A stretch of 64,000 bases of DNA from Clostridium zeae (lineage in GTDB: Bacteria > Bacillota > Clostridia > Clostridiales > Clostridiaceae), in NCBI RefSeq assembly GCF_017312485.1, contig NZ_BMBA01000001.1:1968658-2032657 (forward strand). Direction: 5' to 3'. The translations under genes were made by a program, and so were the position numbers. Every line of letters starts with the position of its first letter. Within the stretch, counting starts at the first letter, position 1. The notes under the pieces were generated by a model. That model saw nothing but the letters and a program-made list of their open reading frames with translations. It was not told the DNA's origin and ran no database searches. Of the stretch, positions 44,869 to 53,841 are shown piece after piece.

Positions 44869-46425
44869 TTAAACTAAAACTCTTCTAATAACCTTATTGT
44901 TCGATTCTTTACCGCCTATAGGCTGACCAGATGCTGGTACTGCCCTCTCTCTTCCCCAATCTCTGATTGCTTCTATCTTTTCAGGACTTGTTTTAGAAAG
45001 TGGAACAACATTACTTAGTGAATTTATTATTAACTCTTCTGAATACTTAAGTTCATCATCAGCAATTAATCTATATGCAACATCCCTTAAAGAAGATTCA
45101 AGATCTGCACCAGTAAATCCATCTGTTAAATCAACAAGCTGCTTAATAGTACTCTCATTTAAATCCATTTGAAGATACTTCTTAACATATAATCTAATTA
45201 TTTCATCCCTCTCAGCTTGGGTTGGTAAATCTACAAAAAATAATTCATCAAAACGTCCACGTCTTAATAGTTCAGAAGGTAGTTTTGAGACATCATTTGC
45301 AGTTGCTACTACGAAAACTAACTTTTTGCACTCTTGCATCCAAAACAAAAATTGTCCTACCATTCTTGTAGTAACTCCAGATGAATCGTTTCCTGATCCA
45401 CCAAGACCTTTTTCAATTTCATCTATCCATAATACACAAGGAGAAAGGTGTTCAGCTGTTTGGAATGCTTCTTTAAGCTGCTGTTCACTCTGTCCAACAT
45501 ATTGTCCTTGTACCGTTGCAAAGTCAAGTCTATATAGTGGTAAATTCCAAAAAGCTGCGATAGCCTTTGCTGAAAGTGATTTACCACATCCAGGTACTCC
45601 TACTAAAAGAACTCCTCTAGGTGGTTGAAGTCCACGTCTTCTTAGTTCATCTCTTTTCTCTGGAGTTTGAAGCTTTTTCTTACTGTTAAGCCAGTCTTTA
45701 AGCCCACCTAATCCTCCTACATCTAAGATACTTTGTGAAACATCTATTTTCTCAAGCCCTTCTATATTGGAGAATAATTTATTCTTAGCAAAATTTAATT
45801 CAACTAAGTCGCTTTTTTTTATTGCTCTGTTTGCAACTAAAGATACAATAACATTTTGCGCTTCAACTTGCGTTACCCCAGTTAAAATAGTTGCAGCTTC
45901 CCTAAAATCATTATTATCCCACTCGATTAAAATATCTCTTTTATATGGTTCAACATTTTCATATATGATTTTCAACATTTCTTCTTCACTTGGTAAGTCC
46001 AAGGATAACGCCATCCCTAATCGTTGTAGTTGTGCCCAAACCGGAGTAGTTGTTAATGCGATAATTACTCCTCCGTTTTCTTCAGCCAAGGATACGATAT
46101 CTTGCAAATATCTTGCAGTCATTGTGTCATTATCTATTTCTGCTACTTCTGTAAGTACAAAGGTTAAATTTTGCTTAACCTTCATTTGATCAGCAATGAA
46201 ATCTAAGGCACCAACTATAGATTTATCTTCATTTACCGATCTACCACTTGAAATGTCATACATACCCTTTGAAAGTGTATGAACAAAAAATGGTAAAGCT
46301 AAGTCACTTGATACTTGCTTACAAACTTCTAACGCTCTACCTTTCTCAACAGTATTAAATGATATAAATGGAATTCTAGCAAGTGAATATTGTTTTATCT
46401 TACCGATACATTCATTGAAATACAT
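44869..46425 (-). CDS. Ycf46-like AAA+ ATPase
   Basis: 518 residues. The N-terminal half (about 1-230) is a degenerate AAA-like domain without a clear P-loop. The C-terminal half is an active AAA+ module with Walker A GVPGCGKS, Walker B CVLWIDEIEKGL, sensor-1 VATANDVSKLP and arginine finger region LLRRGRFDELFFVDLP. The ending VPLSKTSPEKIEAIRDWGRERAVPAS matches the tail of Ycf46 proteins of cyanobacteria and plastids. It is the last gene of a five-gene operon, one base after the gene at 46427. It is probably a remodelling ATPase acting on the partner proteins (inferred). Confidence 0.88.
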   Translation of the reverse strand: MYFNECIGKIKQYSLARIPFISFNTVEKGRALEVCKQVSSDLALPFFVHTLSKGMYDISSGRSVNEDKSIVGALDFIADQMKVKQNLTFVLTEVAEIDNDTMTARYLQDIVSLAEENGGVIIALTTTPVWAQLQRLGMALSLDLPSEEEMLKIIYENVEPYKRDILIEWDNNDFREAATILTGVTQVEAQNVIVSLVANRAIKKSDLVELNFAKNKLFSNIEGLEKIDVSQSILDVGGLGGLKDWLNSKKKLQTPEKRDELRRRGLQPPRGVLLVGVPGCGKSLSAKAIAAFWNLPLYRLDFATVQGQYVGQSEQQLKEAFQTAEHLSPCVLWIDEIEKGLGGSGNDSSGVTTRMVGQFLFWMQECKKLVFVVATANDVSKLPSELLRRGRFDELFFVDLPTQAERDEIIRLYVKKYLQMDLNESTIKQLVDLTDGFTGADLESSLRDVAYRLIADDELKYSEELIINSLSNVVPLSKTSPEKIEAIRDWGRERAVPASGQPIGGKESNNKVIRRVLV

Positions 46426-46426
46426 T

Positions 46427-46882
46427 CTATATCTCTCCTAGATTGTTTATTCTATTTCTTTTTATGATACTTGAAAGCATTCCTGTTCTATCACTTTTAC
46501 TTGTAGTTTCTAAAGATTGCTGCATTAAATCAGCTTGCTTTTTGATTACATCTATAAACATGTTAACATCACTTTCTGGCATTCCAGGAATTTGTACAAG
46601 ACCAATTAAGAATTTAAATTCTTTTCTAAACAAAATTAGTGAGTTAGTAAGCAGATTCATATCTCCGCCACTAAAACTAAGCGATCTATTAAATTTATCT
46701 GATGCTCTTTTTAATCTAACTTGAATAACATCGTTTAATTGACTTGCAATCCTACCACCAACACCACCAGTTAAATCAATTGAGCCATTCTTTATGCTAC
46801 TTAGTACTTCTTCATCATGAGTACCTTCTTTAGCTAAATCAAAGCAATGAACCCACTCTAAATATGTGCTTGGACTTTTCAT
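46427..46882 (-). CDS. Unknown helical protein of the AAA+ operon
   Basis: 151 residues, soluble and mostly helical by composition. It begins MKSPSTYLEWVHCFDLAKEGTHDEEVLSSIKNGSIDLTGGVGGRIASQLNDVIQVR and ends with a basic helix KRNRINNLGEI. No family is recognised. It overlaps the preceding 60-codon gene by 4 bases (ATGA) and is directly followed by the AAA+ gene, so it is almost certainly a partner in the same process. Confidence 0.75.
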   Translation of the reverse strand: MKSPSTYLEWVHCFDLAKEGTHDEEVLSSIKNGSIDLTGGVGGRIASQLNDVIQVRLKRASDKFNRSLSFSGGDMNLLTNSLILFRKEFKFLIGLVQIPGMPESDVNMFIDVIKKQADLMQQSLETTSKSDRTGMLSSIIKRNRINNLGEI

Positions 46883-47061
46883 ATATTTCTCCTTACTCTT
46901 TTAACTACTATTGCAGGTGGTAATAGATTCCACTCTGGAAATGAAGCTGCAAACTCATCAACTGATTCCGTTTTATTTACATTTGTTTTAGTATCATTTA
47001 CAGATTGTTCTTTTGCTAAATTTCTATTTATAAGTAAATTCTTTTCACTCATTACTCTCAT
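46879..47061 (-). CDS. Small basic protein of the AAA+ operon
   Basis: 60 residues (57 if the second ATG is used). An Asn/Lys-rich, disordered-looking first half is followed by the compact ending FPEWNLLPPAIVVKRVRRNI. The WNLLPP block looks like a short linear or docking motif. No family is recognised. Support for coding comes from the 4-base overlap with the next gene and the tight spacing (8 bases) from the previous one. Confidence 0.65.
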   Translation of the reverse strand: MRVMSEKNLLINRNLAKEQSVNDTKTNVNKTESVDEFAASFPEWNLLPPAIVVKRVRRNI

Positions 47062-47069
47062 ACACCTTC

Positions 47070-48803
47070 CTATAATACTTGTCTTACTTTATTAGAATTT
47101 TGAACAGTTATATATTGTTCTGGTGTTAATTCATTAAGTAAGTCTATAACTTTTTGACTATTTCTATCTTTTTCTGAGTATAGTCTTCTAAAATCAACTA
47201 CTTCAGCTAAAAACCCATTTAAAATTTGTAGATAGTTAGCTCTTTCATTCTCAATCTGTTCAATTACTGAATTTCTGCCCTTATCTATAGCTTTCTTCTG
47301 CATAAAGATATAAATTCCTGTGATAGCAGCAACTATTATAGGTCCAATTATAGTAACAATACTTAAAACGAACAAAATTGCTCCTATAATTCCTGCTGTT
47401 ATAACTTTTTTATTAGGAAATTTTAGTTTACTCAGCTGCTCAGCTTTTATATTATCCATATAATCGTTTAATGAAGTCTTTAACTCTGCTTCATTTGATC
47501 CATCTCTAGATTTATTTTTCCAATCTGAAATTTCTAATTCAACCTCTAATGGAACACTTGCTCTATTTTTAGCAGTTAGATCTTCATAAGCATCCACAAT
47601 CCACTCTTTTGAAAGTGTAATCGCTAATTTCTGTGTAGTGATTAAAGCTCCTGAGGATTCTGGTGTTAATGCAATACTGGTTAGATGCTGTGAAAAGTCC
47701 TCATATTCTGAATATGCTTTAACTTCTTCAGCAAACCTTTGCGTAGCCCTTTGAATATCTCCATTTTCTTCAATTGTTAATTGATTTTTTCTTAGTTTTG
47801 TTCTTAATGGTAATTCGTCATTATCATAATTTTTAACTAAGTTATCTAGTATTTCATCTATTTTTGCAGATAGTGATGGTGCATTATTAACTTTAGTGTT
47901 AAATATATTGCTGAAGTATTCATAAATATCCTCATGAATTTCAGCAAACTCCAATACTTCCTTCAGCTTTACCCATGTAGGACTATATTTACTTAAAACT
48001 GGAAAACTATTTTCATCTATAGTAGCTTTTCTCGCTAAAATAGCACTTTGCCATTGCTCTCTTTGCTTCTCAACAAATCCAGCACTTGAGGATAGTTCAT
48101 TTAACCAGTCTTTTATCTTATTTATACATATTCCATTTATATCGCCACCAAAAAGTCCTCCAGCAAATGCATCTAAAACTACAATTATTCTTCTTTCCAT
48201 CTTCTTTGGATCCTGCATCGCAAAATATCTTTCTAGCCAAACTAAAGATCCATCCAGCTTTCCTGCTCTTCTACTAATTAAGCAGAAAAGTAGTGATGTT
48301 TTTTCATCATCTCTTCGCATAGCTTCTTTTAAAGCCTTATCTGCAAGTTCTTTATTATCACTAAGCCATGCAGACAATGCGATTAAAGCAGGTGCTAACC
48401 AATACCTTGGAGTAGAAATCATCATCTCTTCAGTAGCATTTTCTATAGTTTCTTTCTTTACTATACTAAGGTCTGAAGCTTGCAAAATACCAACTGTATG
48501 ATTTCTTATGGTTTCATAATTTCCAAAGTTTTTTCTTAGTTCTTGTTCTAGTAAAACAACAGTTTGTTTTGCATCAGCTAGATTTGCAACTCTTTTTGAT
48601 TCATTAACAAAATTTCTAAACTCAGCTGTTAAATTAGTTAATTCTGTTGCAACAGAATTAACTCTATTATCTACATTGCCAACTTGACTCGAAACTACTT
48701 CAATATTCTCAGCTACCACTGCTAAATTATTAGCTAGCTTACTTAAATTATTCTCAATATAATTTAGATTTGCTCTACTTATTGATTGATCCGCCATCTT
48801 CAC
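47070..48803 (-). CDS. Coiled-coil membrane protein of the AAA+ operon
   Basis: 577 residues. Residues about 8-95 are a long coiled coil (LSKLANNLAVVAENIEVVSSQVGNVDNRVNSVATELTNLTAEF pattern). A helical middle follows, with WLAPALIALSAWLSDNKELADKAL-like segments. Residues about 466-501 form two tightly packed membrane helices, and a C-terminal helix continues to the end. The start is GTG at 48803 or the ATG two codons on; AAGGGG lies upstream. No known family. The layout suggests a membrane-tethered scaffold for the AAA+ ATPase. Confidence 0.8.
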   Translation of the reverse strand: MKMADQSISRANLNYIENNLSKLANNLAVVAENIEVVSSQVGNVDNRVNSVATELTNLTAEFRNFVNESKRVANLADAKQTVVLLEQELRKNFGNYETIRNHTVGILQASDLSIVKKETIENATEEMMISTPRYWLAPALIALSAWLSDNKELADKALKEAMRRDDEKTSLLFCLISRRAGKLDGSLVWLERYFAMQDPKKMERRIIVVLDAFAGGLFGGDINGICINKIKDWLNELSSSAGFVEKQREQWQSAILARKATIDENSFPVLSKYSPTWVKLKEVLEFAEIHEDIYEYFSNIFNTKVNNAPSLSAKIDEILDNLVKNYDNDELPLRTKLRKNQLTIEENGDIQRATQRFAEEVKAYSEYEDFSQHLTSIALTPESSGALITTQKLAITLSKEWIVDAYEDLTAKNRASVPLEVELEISDWKNKSRDGSNEAELKTSLNDYMDNIKAEQLSKLKFPNKKVITAGIIGAILFVLSIVTIIGPIIVAAITGIYIFMQKKAIDKGRNSVIEQIENERANYLQILNGFLAEVVDFRRLYSEKDRNSQKVIDLLNELTPEQYITVQNSNKVRQVL

Positions 48804-48811
48804 ATTTCCCC

Positions 48812-49291
48812 TTACTTAACTATATTTACAGTTCCATCGGACTTTACTGCACATAAAATATCTGTATAAACTTCAATAAATTTATACCCCCCATGTAAAG
48901 CTAAACCTCTAGCTTTTTCCATTAATTCTGGAAGGCTTTCATTTATTAAATAATGAGTTACTATATTTCCCATATAATCTACTGTATGAACATCGTACCT
49001 ATCTCCTAGATAACACTTTGCTAAAAGTCCAACTAAATGATGTTCTTCTGGTATATCCTTAAACTCATCTTTTATTACGGCTACACAATCATCAAATTGC
49101 TTTTTACACTGTTCACACCCGCCTATATCTAACTTCTCAATTGCATCCATGTACTCATTTGACCTTTTAACTCTCAATCTTTTTTCTAAAGTTAACAAAT
49201 CCATTGCCATTCTTGCACTGCTTGTTGCTTTAATGCTTAAATCTAATTTTTCTTGGCGATTTATGTTATTAGCTAAAATTGGTTTTGGCAT
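48812..49291 (-). CDS. Unknown cysteine-containing protein, first gene of the AAA+ operon
   Basis: 159 residues, soluble. Basic helical N-terminus (LDLSIKATSSARMAMDLLTLEKRLRVKRSNEYMDAIEKL), a Cys cluster GGCEQCKKQFDDC that could bind metal, and a C-terminal half with alternating strands (LHGGYKFIEVYTDILCAVKSDGTVNIVK). No family is recognised. Its ribosome-binding site is a run of seven G (complement of 49297-49303), five bases before the ATG. Confidence 0.75.
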   Translation of the reverse strand: MPKPILANNINRQEKLDLSIKATSSARMAMDLLTLEKRLRVKRSNEYMDAIEKLDIGGCEQCKKQFDDCVAVIKDEFKDIPEEHHLVGLLAKCYLGDRYDVHTVDYMGNIVTHYLINESLPELMEKARGLALHGGYKFIEVYTDILCAVKSDGTVNIVK

Positions 49292-49296
49292 GTTGT

Positions 49297-49303
49297 CCCC
49301 CCC
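49297..49303 (-). promoter_or_regulatory. G7 homopolymer ribosome-binding site
   Basis: The Shine-Dalgarno of the first AAA+ operon gene is seven consecutive G. Such tracts can change length by slippage and would alter the spacing to the start codon. A similar G7 site is at 13219-13225. Confidence 0.5.
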
Positions 49304-49502
49304 TTGATAAGGTTAAAAATATTTTATTTTATGTAACATTATGTATATTTTTAAACTTAATTGTATTATACATTACTACTTCCAATTAAGGAATATAATT
49401 GTATAGATTTGTATTTATTAACTATTCACGTAAAATATAGAAGTTAATTTTTTATATAATTTTAGATTACTACTTAAATGAAGCATCAAAAGTAGTAAAT
49501 GC

Positions 49503-49640
49503 TTAGTAACTCTTAACTACAAATTCTGTCCTAAAAAATGAATTTGTAATAAATCCATGACTCATTATATAATTAAGTATTTTAGTTTCATCTTCATCTA
49601 ACGTAACTTCAAAATCTACTGTAATGAAGATAATATTTTA
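49503..49640 (-). pseudogene. Possible remnant of a small gene
   Basis: Reading leftward, one frame from about 49640 encodes DFEVTLDEDETKILNYIMSH followed by GFITNSFFRTEFVVKSY and a stop at 49503. The composition is protein-like, but no ATG, GTG or TTG with a ribosome-binding site precedes it and a stop lies just upstream. It may be a decayed gene end. The rest of 49304-49754 is AT-rich with no gene seen. Confidence 0.3.
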
Positions 49641-49694
49641 CTGCAATTTTAGAATTCTTCTAATTACCCATTTTTTGAAAAACTAGTAATAGAA

Positions 49695-49725
49695 AAGAAG
49701 GAGCTAATTTAACTCCTTCTTTTTA
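49695..49725 (-). terminator. Terminator of yabG
   Basis: AGAAGGAG/CTCCTTCT stem with an AT-rich loop; T-rich sequence follows on both strands. It lies about 30 bases after the yabG stop. Confidence 0.78.
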
Positions 49726-49754
49726 CATATAATTTATATCATCTTTTTTATCTT

Positions 49755-50633
49755 CTATTGCACATAAGGCGACTTAGGATATCCCTCTCTATACTTTCCT
49801 CTAGTCTGAAGTCCTCCAATGCCCTTTATGCCTGTTATGGTATTCTCAATGACCTCAGTTATAGAAACCACCTGATCGATTCTTGTATAAGCTACTTTTT
49901 CACAGACAAATACAGGATCTAGACAATGTATTAGCACTCGATTTGGGCTTGAGGCGAAGTTTGCACCAGCATCCAATATATCCTCATAACAAGACTGGCA
50001 TGCTCCCGCAAATATCACTAATTCATCGTAACTGGAATTATAATTTCTTAGGTTCTGAACTGATTGAATAAAATACTTTGAGTTTCTATAATTATTCAGG
50101 TCTAGGTAATTTGTTGCATTCTTAATTAATCCATCGTGTCCAGTAAGTACTACTATGTCTGGTTTTATTTCCTTCACTAAATCAACAATCTGCAAAGGCT
50201 GGTCCTTTTCTACTATAGCTTTTCCTGTAGCATTGAGATTAAGTTGCTTATAAACCTTCATGCAAGCATCTAAGTATTGAGGGTCTCCATCAACATGAAG
50301 TATTCTCCCAGGACGTCCAAAGGTTAACTCTTTTTCCGGTATGATTTTGGGAGACTTGGTTACTCTCGTTATATTTTTATGTCCAACCACCTCCCTTGAT
50401 ACCATTACTCTTTTAATAGTCTCATTTACCCTAGCATTAAAGATTTTATCCTTCTCCGCTATAAATTGCTCATCAACCTCTTCTAGGTCCTCTATCTTTG
50501 CATCTGCTATTATTCTTATATTAATACCTTTTAAAACATAATAAACTGCATCATCATCTTCTCTTATATCTATAATCTTAAAGGTTATATCCTTACTATA
50601 TGACTTTCTTACAACTAAGTCACCGACTTTCAT
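49755..50633 (-). CDS. yabG: Sporulation-specific protease YabG
   Basis: 292 residues, peptidase family U57. It begins MKVGDLVVRKSYSKDITFKIIDI and contains GRILHVDGDPQYLDACMKVYKQL, IVVLTGHDGLIKN and LVIFAGACQSCYEDILDAGANFASSPNRVLIHCLDPVFV, all typical of YabG. In Bacillus and Clostridium it is made in the mother cell late in sporulation and trims coat and cortex-lytic proteins. It lies next to a coat/glycosyltransferase region here. Three family-M repeats occupy the upstream region. Confidence 0.95.
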   Translation of the reverse strand: MKVGDLVVRKSYSKDITFKIIDIREDDDAVYYVLKGINIRIIADAKIEDLEEVDEQFIAEKDKIFNARVNETIKRVMVSREVVGHKNITRVTKSPKIIPEKELTFGRPGRILHVDGDPQYLDACMKVYKQLNLNATGKAIVEKDQPLQIVDLVKEIKPDIVVLTGHDGLIKNATNYLDLNNYRNSKYFIQSVQNLRNYNSSYDELVIFAGACQSCYEDILDAGANFASSPNRVLIHCLDPVFVCEKVAYTRIDQVVSITEVIENTITGIKGIGGLQTRGKYREGYPKSPYVQ

Positions 50634-50756
50634 ACACTTCTCCTCGCAGCTATGATTTCACATTATATACTATGTAACAAAGCTTCTTTTGTTATAGTCT
50701 GGATTAAATTTTTCTTCAAGCTTTTCCTATTTAAAAGCTCATCAAAATATAAGATT

Positions 50757-50785
50757 ATTAACCACTTAACTTCAACACAGTGTTC
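50757..50785 (+). repeat. Family M right-end fragment
   Basis: TTAACCACTTAACTTCAACACAGTGTTCT matches the right end of full copies (AACCACTTAATTTCAACACGATGCTTT). It directly precedes copy D, as the right end of copy E precedes copy F. Confidence 0.65.
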
Positions 50786-50811
50786 TACCATATTAAGTCT
50801 ATACACATCTT

Positions 50812-51010
50812 TAAAATCGAAATGCTTACACAGGAGATACTATATAAGCAAGCAATTAGAACTAAATGACTTTCGAAGATGTACTAGTGTAAAAACTGTA
50901 TTATCCAACCGCAGTGAGTTATACAGTTTTAGTTATCTCATTGGAACAAATCATATTAATTCTCTGCGAAGCTTATTAACGTATCTGATATATCTGCATT
51001 TCAATTATTA
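50812..51010 (+). repeat. Family M inverted-repeat element, copy D
   Basis: Arms AAATCGAAATGC and GCATTTCAATTATTA pair. This copy has ATAAGC on the left and GCTTAT on the right where other copies have ATGAGC and GCTCAT, a paired change that keeps the helix. GATAC/GTATC also pairs. Confidence 0.82.
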
Positions 51011-51036
51011 GCAACTAGGTTATGCTTGTTAATACT

Positions 51037-51241
51037 ATTGAAATTAAGGAGGAGCTACGGCAGATGCTATATGAGCGAGCTATTAGAATTAAATGATTTT
51101 TTCAGATGGAGTGGCGTAAAAAAACTGTACTGTTCGAACGAAGTGAGTTTGCAGTTTTAGCCACGAAATATAAAAAGATCATATTAATTCTTTGCGCAAG
51201 CTCATTAAAACATATAAAGTAGCACCTCCTTAATTTCAACA
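51037..51241 (+). repeat. Family M inverted-repeat element, copy E
   Basis: Arms TTGAAATTAAGGAGGAGCTAC and GTAGCACCTCCTTAATTTCAA pair over their length. An inner helix reads AGTGGC/GCCACG where copy B has AATGGC/GCCATG. The apical sequence TGTTCGAACGAAGTGAG is conserved. Confidence 0.83.
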
Positions 51242-51274
51242 AGCTGTTCTTACATATTAAGTTTATACTCATCT

Positions 51275-51476
51275 TTAAAATTAAAATGCTTACACAGGAG
51301 ATGCTATATGAGCAAGTAATTAGAATTAAATGATTTATGGAGATGAGATGACGTTAAGAAACTGTATTGTCCGAACGTAGTGAGTTATACAGTTTTAGTT
51401 ATCTCATCGGAATAAATCATATTAATTCTTTATGAAGCTCATTAAATCATCGGAAGTGTGATCATTTCAATTTTAA
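51275..51476 (+). repeat. Family M inverted-repeat element, copy F
   Basis: Arms TTTAAAATTAAAATGC and TCATTTCAATTTTAAA pair with few mismatches. The inner helix is GATGAGATGAC with GTTATCTCATC, different from other copies but paired. Its left flank TTAAGTTTATACTCATC closely matches that of copy D, pointing to a segmental duplication. Confidence 0.82.
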
Positions 51477-51495
51477 ATAGTTATAACTAAAACAA

Positions 51496-51530
51496 AAATA
51501 AGCCACCATTATTGGTAGCTTAAATTTTTT
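51496..51530 (-). terminator. Terminator of the cotS-like gene
   Basis: AAGCTACCA/TGGTGGCTT stem on the minus strand (one G-T pair) with T-rich sequence after it. Confidence 0.65.
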
Positions 51531-51534
51531 CTTC

Positions 51535-52539
51535 CTATTCTTTTTGGTCATACATTTCCTTAAACTCATCAATGAATTTTAGATATATCTCTTTTTCATT
51601 GATGATTCCCTCAAGCTTATTGTTAAAGGTGTTCTGTCCCCAGTTGACTTCGTTATAATAGTATCTGTTAGCAAGTCTCCAGTATCTTTGAGGAAATAGC
51701 AAAAATCCAAATATAACTCTATATTCTTCATCCTTGAGATTTCCAACTGCGCTATATGATTCTAATATAGCTTTAGCATATTCTATGTTCCAATCTACTC
51801 TTTTCAGCACTTTAATCATAAAATTAGCTATGTCGTATGCCCTAATCTCTCGTTTGCAGTAATCAAAGTCTATTACATAAACTTCATTATCATCACCTAA
51901 TATTATATTATGGTAGGTAAAATCATGATGACAAAAAGATTTATCATTCTCTGCAATCTCACATAAATCAAGGTAAGAGGAGGTTTGCATCACATTATGC
52001 GCTCTCTTAGATAGTTCCTTATAGAACTCCATTGATTTAATATAATTTAAGTCGAAGTCACTTTTCTGAGATTTCTTTCTAGTCATATCTCTCATTTTAT
52101 CTAGAGATTTCATTCGTTTTTCCATTAGATGTGGCCATCTTCCTAGATCACTTTTCAGTTTAGAGTTTTCTGGAGGATCGTATCCTTTTGTAGCTTCATG
52201 GAGTAATGCAAGGGTCTTTGCCGCTATCTTAACTTCGTCTAAATTGTGGAAGTCGCACTCTCTTCCTGGTATCCACTGTGAGAGAGTGTATAAGTCTTCA
52301 TTTACTAAGGCAAAAGGTTCTCCATCGATATTAATCTCATACCTATCAACCTTGTCAAAGCCATTTTTTATAAGGTGTTCCTTGGCACCATATACAAACA
52401 ATAGCTTTTGTGCACCATAGTTTATCCTTTTTAAGCATTTGTCTCCTTTATTAGATTTTAAATAGTATATCCCTTTATTCGGCCTTAGTGTCTCAATTTT
52501 TATATCAAACTGTCTTTCAATTTCAAATTCCCTCATCAT
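51535..52539 (-). CDS. CotS-family spore coat protein (kinase fold)
   Basis: About 334 residues of the CotS/APH phosphotransferase-like family. Kinase-type motifs are intact: a Lys-bearing strand YYLKSNKGDKCLKRI, catalytic loop FCHHDFTYHN (HxDxxxxN) and metal-binding DFD in VYVIDFDYC. The start is the ATG at 52539, eight bases after AGGAGG; the longer GTG start at 52548 overlaps that site. It is divergent from a glycosyltransferase gene 104 bases away. CotS proteins are assembled in the spore coat. Confidence 0.9.
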   Translation of the reverse strand: MMREFEIERQFDIKIETLRPNKGIYYLKSNKGDKCLKRINYGAQKLLFVYGAKEHLIKNGFDKVDRYEINIDGEPFALVNEDLYTLSQWIPGRECDFHNLDEVKIAAKTLALLHEATKGYDPPENSKLKSDLGRWPHLMEKRMKSLDKMRDMTRKKSQKSDFDLNYIKSMEFYKELSKRAHNVMQTSSYLDLCEIAENDKSFCHHDFTYHNIILGDDNEVYVIDFDYCKREIRAYDIANFMIKVLKRVDWNIEYAKAILESYSAVGNLKDEEYRVIFGFLLFPQRYWRLANRYYYNEVNWGQNTFNNKLEGIINEKEIYLKFIDEFKEMYDQKE

Positions 52540-52643
52540 AGTGCTCACCTCCTATATATTTATATGTACAGGCGTATCCTTTTATTAACACTTTTTATAA
52601 TTGCTTAATATAATAAAATATAGAAATGTGAAAGGACTTATAT

Positions 52644-53759
52644 ATGAAGATAGCTATAGACGGAAGAGCAGCTAATTGGTATAGAGGAACTGGTATTGGC
52701 ACTTATACCTATCAACTTATAAATAATTTAAATCAAATAGATTTTTTAAATAATTATTTAATCTTCTTACCTGAAGAATTTCATTTTGAAAAAGAATTCA
52801 GAAGCAACTTTAAAACTGGCGTAGCTAAACAAAATGAATCATTTAATTTTTGGGAGGAAATTAGAGTTCCAAATGTATTAAGTGAAAATGATATAGATTT
52901 ATATCATATCCCCCAAAATGGCGTTGGTCTCTCCAGTAATATAAATTGTAAAAAAGTAATAACCTTGCATGATATCATCCCTTTAAGAATGCCTGAAACC
53001 TGTAGTGAAAGGTATCTTAAGATATTTAACGAAGATATGCCAGGGATAATCGAAAAATGTGATGGTATAATTACAGTCTCTAACTTTTCTAAAGAGGATA
53101 TATATAAAGAATTTAATTTTCCAAAAGAGAAGATTTTTGTAACCCATCTTGCTGCAGAAGACATTTACAAACCTTTAAACAAAAAGGAATGCAAATCTTA
53201 CTTAAGTAAAAAGTATGGAATTGAAGGTGATTTTCTTCTATACGTAGGTGGTTTTAGCCCTAGAAAGAATATAATAGGACTTATGGAAGCTTATGAACTT
53301 TTGCTTCATAAATATAACAAAGATTTGTCTTTAGTCATAACAGGAAAGAAAGGTATATCTTATGACCTTTATAGGGATAAGGCTGAAAAACTTGGAATAA
53401 GCTCAAAGGTTTTATTTACAGACTTTATTCCATTAGAAGATATGCCTATATTTTATAACGGTGCGAAGGTTTTTGTTTATCCTTCTTATTATGAAGGCTT
53501 TGGGCTACCTCCACTAGAAGCTATGGCTTGCGGAACTCCTGTGGTAGCTTCAACTGAAACTTCCATACCTGAAATTTGTGGTGACTCAGCATTATTAAGT
53601 AATCCTTCAAGTACTGAAGATATTTGTCTAAAAATACTTTCAATTCTAGATGATAATGTTCTGCTCAAGACTTTAATAACAAAAGGACTTGTTCACTCTG
53701 CTAGCTTCAATTGGAAGAAGACTGCCTATGATACGTTGGATGCATATAGAGCTTTGTAA
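52644..53759 (+). CDS. Family 4 glycosyltransferase (spore surface region)
   Basis: A 371-residue GT-B enzyme. The N-terminal domain begins [22 protein letters not shown]. The C-terminal nucleotide-sugar domain has [12 protein letters not shown] and the EX7E motif in [19 protein letters not shown]. It resembles CotSA, the glycosyltransferase partner of CotS in Bacillus. The divergent cotS-like gene supports a role in coat polysaccharide synthesis. The ATG follows GAAAGGAC. Confidence 0.92.
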   Translation: MKIAIDGRAANWYRGTGIGTYTYQLINNLNQIDFLNNYLIFLPEEFHFEKEFRSNFKTGVAKQNESFNFWEEIRVPNVLSENDIDLYHIPQNGVGLSSNINCKKVITLHDIIPLRMPETCSERYLKIFNEDMPGIIEKCDGIITVSNFSKEDIYKEFNFPKEKIFVTHLAAEDIYKPLNKKECKSYLSKKYGIEGDFLLYVGGFSPRKNIIGLMEAYELLLHKYNKDLSLVITGKKGISYDLYRDKAEKLGISSKVLFTDFIPLEDMPIFYNGAKVFVYPSYYEGFGLPPLEAMACGTPVVASTETSIPEICGDSALLSNPSSTEDICLKILSILDDNVLLKTLITKGLVHSASFNWKKTAYDTLDAYRAL

Positions 53760-53784
53760 GATAAGCCTATGTTTAAGAGATCAC

Positions 53785-53825
53785 AAAAAGGACACTAATA
53801 TTTATTGAATATTAGTGTCCTTTTA
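53785..53825. terminator. Bidirectional terminator between convergent genes
   Basis: A perfect 17-bp stem AAAAGGACACTAATATT/AATATTAGTGTCCTTTT with a 5-base loop. Glycosyltransferase and cotS-like genes converge on it. Confidence 0.93.
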
Positions 53826-53841
53826 TTATAAAGTTGCCACT

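Noticed and set aside
50757-51476. Tandem repeats as a possible CRISPR array
   Set aside because: Units are about 200 bases, internally palindromic and without regular unique spacers; no cas genes are present.
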